From Streptosporangium roseum DSM 43021 (GTDB taxonomy: Bacteria > Actinomycetota > Actinomycetes > Streptosporangiales > Streptosporangiaceae), in the NCBI RefSeq assembly GCF_000024865.1, contig NC_013595.1:3658001-3722000 (forward strand): 64,000 nucleotides of DNA. Direction: 5' to 3'. The notes under the pieces are model-generated. The model worked only from the letters and a program-made list of their open reading frames with translations, searched no databases and was not told the origin of the DNA. This document shows, in pieces, positions 44,840-55,297 of this stretch. How positions within the stretch are numbered: position 1 is the stretch's first letter; each line of letters starts with the position of its first letter. Made by a program: the position numbers and the translations under genes.

Positions 44840-45792
44840 ACATACTCCATGTTCGACAGGCGCTGGTTCAGCCAGGCCGCCGCGCCGACCAGCGCGGGCT
44901 GCGGGGCCACGATCAGCGTCGTGGCGATGGCGGACAGGTAGTCGTTCAGCGTCGGGGTGGCCTCGAACCGGCGGCGGAAGTCGCTGGAACGGACCCGGTC
45001 CACGATACGGGGCAGCACGCCGCCGCCCAGGTAGACCCCGCCCCGGGCGCCCAGGGTCAGGGCGACGTTCCCGGCGAAGGTGCCGAGCATGCCGCAGAAG
45101 ACCTCGACGGTCTCCGCGCACAGCGAGTCGTCCAGCCGGGCCACGATGTCCGAGGCGGACAGCCGGGGCGCGTCCACGCCGTGCACCAGCGCGAGACCGT
45201 GGTGCAGCCGGGTCAGTCCCGGCCCCGACAGCAGGTGCTCGGCCACCACGTGCTCCAGGCCCTCGGCGCGCAGCGCCTGGACGATCGCGTGGTCGCGCTC
45301 GTCCAGAACCGGCACGGTGACGTGCCCGCCCTCGCCGGGGATCGGCACCCAGCCCTCGGCCGCTGGCACCAGGCCTCCCACGCCGAGCCCCGTTCCCGGG
45401 CCCAGCACGGCCTTGACCCCGCGCGAGGGCGCGGGACCGCCCAGGGAGACCAGGTCGTCACCCACCAGGTGCGGCAGGGAGGCCGCCAGCGCCTCGAAGT
45501 CGTTGAGCAGTTCGGCGTTCGGGATGCCCAGGTCGCGTACCGAGCCCGCCCAGCCGGCGTTGGTGAGCCGGTAGCGGTCGCCCTCGACCGGACCCGCGAT
45601 CGCGATGCAGGCCGCTCCCGGCTGAACTCCGCCCGCATGGTCTGCGAGATAGGCGGCTACGGCTTCGGGGAGCCCGTCGTGATCCGCTCCGGCCAGTACG
45701 GCCACCGCCTGCGGCTGCCCGCCCGGCTCCGTGACCAGTCCGAACCGGGCGTTGGTGCCGCCGATGTCGGCGACGAGCCAGGGAAGGCTCAC
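44836..45792 (-). CDS. glk: Glucokinase, Glk (PF02685) type
   Basis: 318 aa from GTG 45792 with AAGGAGG five bases upstream. Phosphorylates glucose with ATP. ATP-binding VADIGGTNARFGLV, sugar-site segments NAELLNDFEA and GPGTGLGVGG, and IPGEGGHVTVPV. This is the E. coli-like Glk family, not the ROK glucokinase typical of actinomycetes (the ROK zinc motif CxCGxxxC is absent). It places glucose phosphorylation inside the Entner-Doudoroff operon. Confidence 0.95.
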   Translation of the reverse strand: MSLPWLVADIGGTNARFGLVTEPGGQPQAVAVLAGADHDGLPEAVAAYLADHAGGVQPGAACIAIAGPVEGDRYRLTNAGWAGSVRDLGIPNAELLNDFEALAASLPHLVGDDLVSLGGPAPSRGVKAVLGPGTGLGVGGLVPAAEGWVPIPGEGGHVTVPVLDERDHAIVQALRAEGLEHVVAEHLLSGPGLTRLHHGLALVHGVDAPRLSASDIVARLDDSLCAETVEVFCGMLGTFAGNVALTLGARGGVYLGGGVLPRIVDRVRSSDFRRRFEATPTLNDYLSAIATTLIVAPQPALVGAAAWLNQRLSNMEYV

Positions 45793-45835
45793 CAGGCCTC
45801 CTTCGCCGGGCTCGTACGGGAGACGCGCTGCCCGC

Positions 45836-47716
<1,881 letters not shown>

Positions 47717-47775
47717 CCGGCCTCCTCCGTTTTCGTCGGTTCGGTCTGCGTGTCGTGCTCGTTCTGCGCGGTCGC

Positions 47776-49251
<1,476 letters not shown>

Positions 49252-49268
49252 GGGGAGTGCTCCGTAGT

Positions 49269-49324
49269 GATCTACCGAAATTGGGGATAGATCGGACAGT
49301 AGTCACATCTTGCGCTCTACACAA
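49269..49324 (-). promoter_or_regulatory. zwf operon promoter with a dyad at the start point
   Basis: On the minus strand -35 TTGTGT (49324-49319), 17-base spacer, -10 TACTGT (49301-49296). GATCTA (49269-49274) and TAGATC (49288-49293) form an inverted repeat over the expected transcription start, a suitable operator for the divergent ROK regulator. Confidence 0.6.
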
Positions 49325-49396
49325 GCGGAGTTTTGTAATCCGAGATGAGAAAGATGGAAGTTTTCATTTCCTAAGTGGGTGTGATTCACTTGGCCG

Positions 49397-50566
49397 ATGC
49401 CTCGACGTCCCGCTGCCGCGCTCGCCACCAGCGGTGAGGTGCTCCGCCTCATCCGCGCTGGTGAGGCTGTCACGCGCGCGGACATAGGGCGGGTGACCGG
49501 CCTGTCCCGGCCGGCCGTTTCGCTGCGCGTCACCGAGCTGCTCGACCGGGGCCTCGTCGTGGAGGACAGCGAGGGTCCCTCCACCGGCGGCCGGCCCCCC
49601 ACCCGGCTGGTCTTCAACGCCTCCGGTGGCATCGTGCTGGTCGCCTCGCTGGGCGCGAGCCGCGCGCAGATCGCCGTCTGCGACCTCGCCGGGCGCGAGC
49701 TGGCCCGGGAGAGCCTGGCCGTCGACGTGGAGGAGGGCCCGGACGTCGTCCTCCCCCTGGTCATGGACACCTGGAGCAGGCTGCTCGCCGGCCGGCCGCT
49801 CTCCCAGGTGCGCGGGGTCGGCCTGGGAGTCCCCGCCACGGTCGAGTTCGCGGCCGGCCGTACCGAGAGCGCCCGCATCATGGCGAGCTGGACCGGCGTC
49901 GCCGTCCCGCCGATCATCGCCGAGCGCTTCCCCGTCCCCGTCTTCCTCGACAACGACGTGAACGTCATCGCGATCGGCGAGCACCGCGCGGTCTACGCGG
50001 GCGAGGCCGACGACCTGCTGTTCATCAAGGTCTCCACCCGGATCGGCTCCGGCGTCATCGCCGGCGGCGAGATCCTGCGCGGCGCGCTCGGCGCGGCCGG
50101 GGAGATCGGGCACATCCCGGTCCGCGACGGCGGGGGAGTGCTGTGCCGCTGCGGCAACATCGACTGCGTCGACTCGGTGGCCAGCGGCACCGCGATACTG
50201 CGAGACCTGCGCGCCCGCGGCCACGAGGTGAAGACCCTGGCCGACGTGGTGAGCCTGGTGCGGGCGGGCGACGCCGAGACCATGACGGTGGTCCGCAACG
50301 CCGCCCGGATGCTGGGAGAGGTCGTCGCCAGCGCGGTCAACCTGCTCAACCCCGCCGTGGTCGTCCTCGGCGGCGACGTGGCCGAGACCTTCCAGCCGAT
50401 GGTGTCGGGTGTGCGAGAGGTCGTCCACCGCCGCTCGACCGCCCTGTCCACCCGCAACCTGCGGATCGAACGCAGCCGCCTCGGTCCCGGCGCGGGCATC
50501 GTCGGCTGCGCCCACATGGTCCTCGACCACATCCTCTCGCCCGAGGCCGTCGACTCCCTCGCCTGA
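49397..50566 (+). CDS. ROK-family transcriptional regulator
   Basis: 389 aa. N-terminal winged HTH (GEVLRLIRAGEAVTRADIGR, then TGLSRPAVSLRVTELLDRGLV) and a ROK sugar-binding domain with FLDNDVNVIAIGEH, GEIGHIPV and the zinc motif CRCGNIDC. It should sense a sugar or sugar phosphate and control the divergent zwf-edd-glk-eda operon. ATG 49397 has no clear Shine-Dalgarno; AAGTG/CACTT (49373-49391) forms a small dyad just before it. Confidence 0.94.
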   Translation: MPRRPAAALATSGEVLRLIRAGEAVTRADIGRVTGLSRPAVSLRVTELLDRGLVVEDSEGPSTGGRPPTRLVFNASGGIVLVASLGASRAQIAVCDLAGRELARESLAVDVEEGPDVVLPLVMDTWSRLLAGRPLSQVRGVGLGVPATVEFAAGRTESARIMASWTGVAVPPIIAERFPVPVFLDNDVNVIAIGEHRAVYAGEADDLLFIKVSTRIGSGVIAGGEILRGALGAAGEIGHIPVRDGGGVLCRCGNIDCVDSVASGTAILRDLRARGHEVKTLADVVSLVRAGDAETMTVVRNAARMLGEVVASAVNLLNPAVVVLGGDVAETFQPMVSGVREVVHRRSTALSTRNLRIERSRLGPGAGIVGCAHMVLDHILSPEAVDSLA

Positions 50567-50718
50567 CCGGGCCGCCGGGCGAAGTGCGACCGCGCCGCCG
50601 CGAAAGCGTCACCGGGTCGGTGAGCAGAGCGGGACCGGGGGTCATCGTGAAGGGCGTCGTCGGCCTGCTGTGAAGGCGTCATCGGCCTGCACGTGAGGGG
50701 GAGCCCCCGGAGGGTGAC

Positions 50719-50753
50719 GGCGGGCCGGCGGCGTGCCGCCCCGCCGGTCCGCC
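50719..50753. terminator. Bidirectional hairpin between ROK and small membrane-protein genes
   Basis: Thirteen-base arms (GGCGGGCCGGCGG and CCGCCGGTCCGCC) with one mismatch and a 9-base loop. Just upstream, near 50647-50690, a 22-base segment starting GTGAAGG is imperfectly repeated twice. Confidence 0.7.
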
Positions 50754-50760
50754 CGGAGCC

Positions 50761-51024
50761 TCAACCCGCTTCCGTGGTGGTACCGCCGGGAGTCCGTGAC
50801 TGACGGTGGATCGCGAGGGCGATGTCCACGATCGCGATCACGGCCAGTACGGCCATGGTGATCATCAGCCATCTGAGCCCGGCCACGAGACCGAGCACGC
50901 CGATGGCGATGATCGCTATCAGGGCGAACGAGCCCAGGCGGATGTGGACCACATCTCGCGGTGTCGCGCGGACCATGGGCTTGCCGGTCGTGGACGTCTC
51001 CTCCGGCTGTCCTTCGAAAGTCAT
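50761..51024 (-). CDS. Small two-segment membrane protein, unknown
   Basis: 87 aa with AAGGAGGAA just before ATG 51024. Hydrophilic N-terminus, then hydrophobic LGSFALIAIIAIGVLGLVAG and LMITMAVLAVIAIVDIALAI separated by a short turn, and a polar tail. Two-helix hairpin in the membrane. No function can be assigned. Confidence 0.8.
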   Translation of the reverse strand: MTFEGQPEETSTTGKPMVRATPRDVVHIRLGSFALIAIIAIGVLGLVAGLRWLMITMAVLAVIAIVDIALAIHRQSRTPGGTTTEAG

Positions 51025-51078
51025 GGTTCCTCCTTCGATCAGACGCACCCTGTACCCGGATGTCCGCCTGTCATGTGG

Positions 51079-51468
51079 TTAGGTGTCCGGTCTCTTCTCA
51101 AGTGCCCTCACCAGTCCTTCGGGATCGGCGAGGGTGAGGGTTGCACCGGGATGGGTCAGCAACCCGCCGGGCAGGAGCGCGGGCACCGGCGTGTGGAAGC
51201 GGACGCAGACGCCGCGCCTGGGATTGGTGCCGAAGGTGATTCCCCGGTCGGCCAGCGAAAGGTGCGCTCCGATGACCTTCAATGTCGAGTAGGGGCCGGT
51301 CAGGGTGGTGCCGGCGACATTGGACAGGGGCGTGCGCAGCAGCCAGTGACCGAAGCGGACCGTGAGCGCGCCCTCCTCGACGAGGGCGAAGGCCCGCTCG
51401 GGGGTCACCCCGAACAGCCGGAGGGGGATCCTCCACGCCGGCTCGATCGCGAAGTCGAAACGTGGCAT
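51079..51468 (-). CDS. Conserved hypothetical protein
   Basis: 129 aa, beta-rich by appearance, no signal or membrane segment. Pattern PRFDFAIEPAWRIPLRLFG... VTVRFGHWLLRTPLSNV... GITFGTNPRRGVCVRFHTPVP. I recall similar small proteins in mycobacteria and other actinomycetes without an assigned role. It starts three bases after the stop of the phage-domain gene, so they share a transcript. Confidence 0.8.
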   Translation of the reverse strand: MPRFDFAIEPAWRIPLRLFGVTPERAFALVEEGALTVRFGHWLLRTPLSNVAGTTLTGPYSTLKVIGAHLSLADRGITFGTNPRRGVCVRFHTPVPALLPGGLLTHPGATLTLADPEGLVRALEKRPDT

Positions 51469-51471
51469 CGG

Positions 51472-51837
51472 TCAGCGGTCCCAGGGAGGGGTCTCGCCCA
51501 TCTTGGCGTAGTACTTGGCCAGGTGGGACTTGATCCGCTCGACGTCCTCGGCGGGTACGTCGACCCCGCCCCGCGCCCCCTGCACGACCGCGCCGGCGGC
51601 CATGACGGCGTGTGGCACCGCCTTGAGCTCACCGCCGATCACGTCGGCGATCGGCAGCTTGTAGCTCTCGAACTTGTCAGGATGATCGCCGTCGTACCAG
51701 ACGTGCGCGTCACGGAACTTCGCGCTGGGCTTCTCCTCGGCCCCCGCCCACGCGCGGACGCGCCCGTCCGCCTCGTCCGAGTCCCAGTGCCGGTCCCGGT
51801 CGGCGAGGGGGAGATCCTGAAATCGCGTCACTGTCAT
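51472..51837 (-). CDS. Small protein with a phage-structural-like C-terminal domain
   Basis: 121 aa, AAAGGAA upstream of ATG 51837. Residues 20-120 (WDSDEADGRVRAWAG, YKLPIADVIGGELKAVPHAV, VERIKSHLAKYYAKMGETPPW) resemble the short domain found at the end of phage prohead/scaffold proteins and in isolated actinobacterial proteins. No other phage genes are nearby, so it looks domesticated. CsbD and other stress-type genes are neighbours. Confidence 0.75.
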   Translation of the reverse strand: MTVTRFQDLPLADRDRHWDSDEADGRVRAWAGAEEKPSAKFRDAHVWYDGDHPDKFESYKLPIADVIGGELKAVPHAVMAAGAVVQGARGGVDVPAEDVERIKSHLAKYYAKMGETPPWDR

Positions 51838-51933
51838 GGTGGTGTTCCTTTCTCCAGGAGGTCCGTACCCGGCTGCCCCACTCCATGCCTGGTAGGCGGC
51901 ATATTTAGTCCTTTGTCGGGGAGAGGGGGTGTC

Positions 51934-52329
51934 ATGACCGATGACCGTGAAGTGCGTGAGAAGGCCGACGGCCACGACCCCTCGCAGGAGAACCCGCCGC
52001 CCGCGGCTCCAGGGGCTGGAGAGGGGGAGGACCCGGCTCCCGCGGCTCCGCAGGACGTCGACGGGGAGAGCCCGGCCTCCGCGGTTCCACGGGGCGGGGA
52101 GGGGGAGGACTCGGCGTCCGGGACCCCGCGGGGCGGGGAGGGCCCGGTGCCCGCGGCTCCGCGGGGTATCGACGGGGAGAGCCGGGTCGTGGCGGAGAGG
52201 TCGGGGGCCGACACCTCCTTCCCGGAGCGCCCGCTCCTGGCCGACCCCGATGACGCGCGAGCCCCCGAGGGAGCCGACGAGAAATCCGGTGAGGGTGTCC
52301 CCGAGCCCAAGGTGGGGCCGACGTCCTGA
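51934..52329 (+). CDS. Acidic, repetitive, probably disordered protein
   Basis: 131 aa. Strong ribosome site GGGGAGAGGGGG before ATG 51934. Composition is dominated by Gly, Glu, Pro, Ala and Asp, with imperfect repeats of about 15 residues around GEGED, PAAP and PRGGEG. No fold or motif. Divergent to the phage-domain gene; a role in stress is only suggested by neighbours. Real translation is supported mainly by the start site. Confidence 0.6.
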   Translation: MTDDREVREKADGHDPSQENPPPAAPGAGEGEDPAPAAPQDVDGESPASAVPRGGEGEDSASGTPRGGEGPVPAAPRGIDGESRVVAERSGADTSFPERPLLADPDDARAPEGADEKSGEGVPEPKVGPTS

Positions 52330-52546
52330 GGCGTTCTGGGTGTGCCCTGAGCGCGTCTTGGGCCGTGGGGCCGATGTCCCCAGCGCGCTCCGAGCACGTC
52401 TCGAGTGGTCGGCGGCACCCGGCGGAAGCACACGTGAAACAGGCGTGAAAGATCTTAAAGGCCTGGAAGATCTGAAGGGTCTGCAAGCGAAAAGTGCGGC
52501 GGCACCATGCGAGGCAGGTCCCGGAAGCGCGGCGGCACAGAGCGAA

Positions 52547-52571
52547 GGAGGCCCCGAAAGTCGGGGCCTCC
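52547..52571 (-). terminator. Hairpin terminator downstream of csbD-like gene
   Basis: Perfect 11-base arms GGAGGCCCCGA / TCGGGGCCTCC with 3-base loop AAG, 34 bases past the CsbD stop. The remainder of 52330-52604 shows no coding signal. Confidence 0.8.
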
Positions 52572-52604
52572 GCCGTGGACGCATCCGGTGGGTCCGGATG
52601 GCGG

Positions 52605-52799
52605 TCAGCTCTTGAAGGCGTCCTTGACCTTCTTCATGCCTTCCTTCGCCTTCTCCCCCGCCTGCTTGAGGTTGCTGTCGGCCTGGTCGGCCCGGCCCTC
52701 GGCCTCAAGGCTCTCGTTGCCAGTGACGCGGCCGGCGCCTTCCTTGACCTTGCCTCCGAGCTCTTCGGCCTTGTTGGAGATCTTGTCGTCAGCACCCAT
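52605..52799 (-). CDS. CsbD-family stress protein
   Basis: 64 aa. AGGAGGAA eight bases before ATG 52799. Family pattern is plain: DKISNKAEELGGKVKEGAGR, VTGNESLEAEGRADQADSNLKQAGEKAKEGM. Small amphipathic, highly charged helical protein, general stress-induced in many bacteria, exact role unknown. Confidence 0.95.
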   Translation of the reverse strand: MGADDKISNKAEELGGKVKEGAGRVTGNESLEAEGRADQADSNLKQAGEKAKEGMKKVKDAFKS

Positions 52800-52873
52800 G
52801 GTGTGATTCCTCCTTTTATGCGAAGTTCTCATCGTGCAGTGATACTTAGTGTCCGCAGATGAGAGGGGTAAAC

Positions 52874-53548
52874 ATGGGTCACGCGCCTGCCGCGGTGACG
52901 GTGGACGGCATGCTCGTACCGGGGGAGCGGCCTTCCTGGCGCGTCCTGCTCCTGTGCGGCTCCTCCGGGACGGGCAAGAGCCGGGTCGGCTATCCGCTGG
53001 CACGGCACTACGGGACGCCGATCGTCGAGGTGGACGATCTCGTCGAGGCGCTGCAGGCCATGACCACACCGCGGCAGCAGCCGCTCCTGCACCACTGGCG
53101 CGCCCACCCGGGAGACGCGCTGCTGCCGCCGGCCGATGTCGTCGAGCTGCAGATCGCCATCGCCGAGGCGCTCATCCCCGCCGTGGACGCGGTCGTGGGC
53201 AACCACCTGGAGACCGACACCCCTGTGATCATCGAAGGGGACTACCTGCTGCCCGCGTTCGCCGTGCGCGACAGCTTCGCCGGCGTCCCGGCGGGCGGGC
53301 AGGTCGCCGCCGTGGTTCTCCAGGAGACGGACGAGGCTCAGCTCCTGGAGAACTACCGGCGCCGTGAACCCGGCGGCGGCGAGCAGCTCCATCGCGCCCG
53401 GGTGAGCGCTCTGCACGGTGAACGCCTCGCCGCGCAGGCCGCCGAGGCGGGTGTCCCGGTGGTGGCCGCGCGTCCCTGGGACGGCGTGTTCCGGCGCGTC
53501 GTCGCGGCACTCGGCGGCGCCTCCCTCCCTGCGGTGACGGCCCCCTGA
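52874..53548 (+). CDS. P-loop kinase-like protein
   Basis: 224 aa from ATG 52874 with AGGGG upstream (ATG 52859 has none). Walker A GSSGTGKSRVGYPLARHYG near residue 30, followed by VEVDDLVEALQAM, a pattern of small-molecule kinases such as 2-phosphoglycerate-kinase-like or shikimate-kinase-like enzymes. VIIEGDYLLPAF may be the Walker B region. Substrate unknown. Confidence 0.85.
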   Translation: MGHAPAAVTVDGMLVPGERPSWRVLLLCGSSGTGKSRVGYPLARHYGTPIVEVDDLVEALQAMTTPRQQPLLHHWRAHPGDALLPPADVVELQIAIAEALIPAVDAVVGNHLETDTPVIIEGDYLLPAFAVRDSFAGVPAGGQVAAVVLQETDEAQLLENYRRREPGGGEQLHRARVSALHGERLAAQAAEAGVPVVAARPWDGVFRRVVAALGGASLPAVTAP

Positions 53549-53554
53549 CGGATC

Positions 53555-53590
53555 CCGGGACGGTCTCCCAGGGGCCGGAGGCCGTCCCGG
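53555..53590 (+). terminator. Hairpin terminator after the P-loop gene
   Basis: Nine-base perfect arms CCGGGACGG / CCGTCCCGG with an 18-base loop, shortly after the stop at 53548. Confidence 0.6.
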
Positions 53591-53610
53591 CGGCGCCACC
53601 GTGTCTGATA

Positions 53611-53634
53611 TAAATAATGAACAGTCATTATTTA
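53611..53634 (+). promoter_or_regulatory. Perfect AT-rich dyad upstream of tetR-SDR operon
   Basis: TAAATAATGA (53611-53620) and TCATTATTTA (53625-53634) are exact reverse complements with a 4-base spacer. AT-rich in a very GC-rich region and includes -10-like hexamers (TATAAA at 53609, CATTAT at 53626). Very likely the operator of the adjacent TetR. Confidence 0.8.
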
Positions 53635-53642
53635 ATCGAAGG

Positions 53643-54260
53643 GTGGGGGACTTGGCAGGGCGGCCTCGCACGATCAGGGAAGAGGACATCATGACCGCCG
53701 TCGCGGCGGCCGTCGGGAGTGCGGGTCCGGCCCGGCTGACGCTGGCGGATGTGGCCAGGGCCGCCGGGGTGTCGACGGGGGCGCTCGTCCAGCGGTACGG
53801 CAGCAAGCGCGGCCTGCTGCTCGGCTTCGTCCGGTGGGAGCTGACCCGGGAGTCGTTCGCGGGGCCGATGCGCGCGGCGTTCGAGACGGCGGCCGATCCG
53901 GTCGAGGGGCTGATCCGGGCCGTGGTGCGCAGCGCCGGTCACGAGCTGGGGCCGGAGGAGTTCGCCAACAACCTCGCCTTTCTCCACCTGGAGCTGGCCG
54001 ACGACGAGTTCCGCGCCCTCCTGGGCGAGCACAGCCGCGGTGTCCGGGCCGAGCTGCGCGGCTACCTGGAGGCCGCCGTGGCGAGCGGTCACCTGGCGGG
54101 CACCGCCGACCCCGGCGCGCTCGCCGCCGCCGCCGACTCCATCCGCAACGGCACCCAGCTCACCTGGGCGATGACCAGATCGGGATCGCTCGCCGACGAG
54201 CTCCGCCGGGACCTGCGGACCCTGCTCGACCCCTATCGCATCACCAAGGAGGACCGATGA
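53643..54260 (+). CDS. TetR-family regulator
   Basis: About 205 aa. HTH: GRPRTIREEDIMTAVAAAV, LADVARAAGVSTGALVQRYGSKRGLLLGF. The start is uncertain: GTG 53643 or TTG 53652, neither with a well-spaced ribosome site; transcription from the dyad region could give a leaderless message at GTG 53643. A GTG at 53601 would lie inside the promoter. Its stop overlaps the SDR start as ATGA, so it probably controls its own operon. Confidence 0.92.
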   Translation: MGDLAGRPRTIREEDIMTAVAAAVGSAGPARLTLADVARAAGVSTGALVQRYGSKRGLLLGFVRWELTRESFAGPMRAAFETAADPVEGLIRAVVRSAGHELGPEEFANNLAFLHLELADDEFRALLGEHSRGVRAELRGYLEAAVASGHLAGTADPGALAAAADSIRNGTQLTWAMTRSGSLADELRRDLRTLLDPYRITKEDR

Positions 54261-55153
54261 GTGACGGACAGGTGGCCCTGGTGGCCGGAGCGACCCGGGG
54301 CGGCGGACGTGGGATCGCGGTCCAGCTCGGCGCCGCCGGTGCGACCGTCTACGTCACCGGGCGCACGACCGCGGCATCGAGGTCGCCGATGAACCGGCCC
54401 GAGACCATCGAGGAGACCGCGGAGCTGGTGACCGCCGCGGGCGGACGCGGCATCGCCGTACAGGTCGACCATCTCGAGGAGGACCAGGTGCGCGACCTGG
54501 TCGCCAGGATCGGCGCCGAGCAGGACGGCCGCCTGGACGTCCTGGTCAACAACGTCTGGGGCGGCGACCCGCTGACCGTGTGGGACAAGCCCCTGTGGGA
54601 GCAGTCGCTCCAGGACGGCCTGCGGCTGCAGCGCCAGGCCGTGCACACCCACATCATCACCAGCTGGCACGCGCTGCCGCTGATGGTCGCCCGGGGCGGA
54701 GGCCTGGTCGTGGAGGTCACCGACGGGCTGGCCGACCACGGCTACCGGGGGACCTTCTTCTACGACCTGGCCAAGTCCGGCGTCATCCGGATCGCCCAGG
54801 CGCAGGCCGGCGACCTGAAGCCGTACGGCGTGACGGCACTCGCGCTCACCCCGGGATTCCTCCGCTCGGAGGCGATGCTCGACCACTTCGGGGTGACCGA
54901 GGACACCTGGCGCGACGGGATCGCCAAGGACCCCTACTTCGCGATGTCGGAGACCCCGGCCTACGTCGGCCGCGCGGTCGCCGCGCTCGCCGCCGACCCC
55001 GACGTCCAGCGCTGGAACGGCAGGTCCCTGGCCAGCTGGGAGCTGGCCAGGGAGTACGGCTTCACCGACGCCGACGGCTCACGTCCGGACTGGGGCCGCT
55101 ACTTCGCCGACGCCCAGCGGGGTGCGGCGGGCGACCCGCAGGACTACCGCTAG
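54257..55153 (+). CDS. Short-chain dehydrogenase/reductase
   Basis: 298 aa, AAGGAGG at 54246-54252 and ATGA coupling to tetR. Rossmann motif VAGATRGGGRGIAVQLG, NNVWGG in place of NNAG, and a catalytic Tyr followed by Lys (FYDLAKSG, YxxxK); the preceding Ser is not obvious (VVEVTDG). NAD(P)-dependent oxidoreductase of the unusual DHRS1-like SDR type. Substrate unknown; the TetR partner suggests induction by a small compound. Confidence 0.92.
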   Translation: MSDGQVALVAGATRGGGRGIAVQLGAAGATVYVTGRTTAASRSPMNRPETIEETAELVTAAGGRGIAVQVDHLEEDQVRDLVARIGAEQDGRLDVLVNNVWGGDPLTVWDKPLWEQSLQDGLRLQRQAVHTHIITSWHALPLMVARGGGLVVEVTDGLADHGYRGTFFYDLAKSGVIRIAQAQAGDLKPYGVTALALTPGFLRSEAMLDHFGVTEDTWRDGIAKDPYFAMSETPAYVGRAVAALAADPDVQRWNGRSLASWELAREYGFTDADGSRPDWGRYFADAQRGAAGDPQDYR

Positions 55154-55269
55154 TCCCCTGGCACGGCGGGCGCCCCGTGGGACTGCCGGTGGTCCCGTGG
55201 TACGGTGGGCGCCCCGTGGGACTGCCGGTGGTCCCGTGGCACGGCGGGCGCCCCGTGGGACTGCCGGTG
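55153..55269. repeat. 39-bp tandem repeat, 3 copies, between convergent genes
   Basis: Copies at 55153-55191, 55192-55230 and 55231-55269 differ at only a few bases. Each contains internal dyads (GTCCC/GGGAC and GGGCGCCC), so the array can form up to three hairpins and probably acts as a terminator between the SDR gene and the AfsR-like gene. Confidence 0.9.
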
Positions 55270-55297
55270 GTCACCCGCGATGCCGGACGCCGCCCCC

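Noticed and set aside
51472..51837. Remnant prophage
   Set aside because: Only one phage-like domain; no integrase, terminase, capsid or tail genes nearby.
55153..55269. CRISPR-like spaced repeats
   Set aside because: Units are directly contiguous with no spacers; this is a simple tandem repeat.
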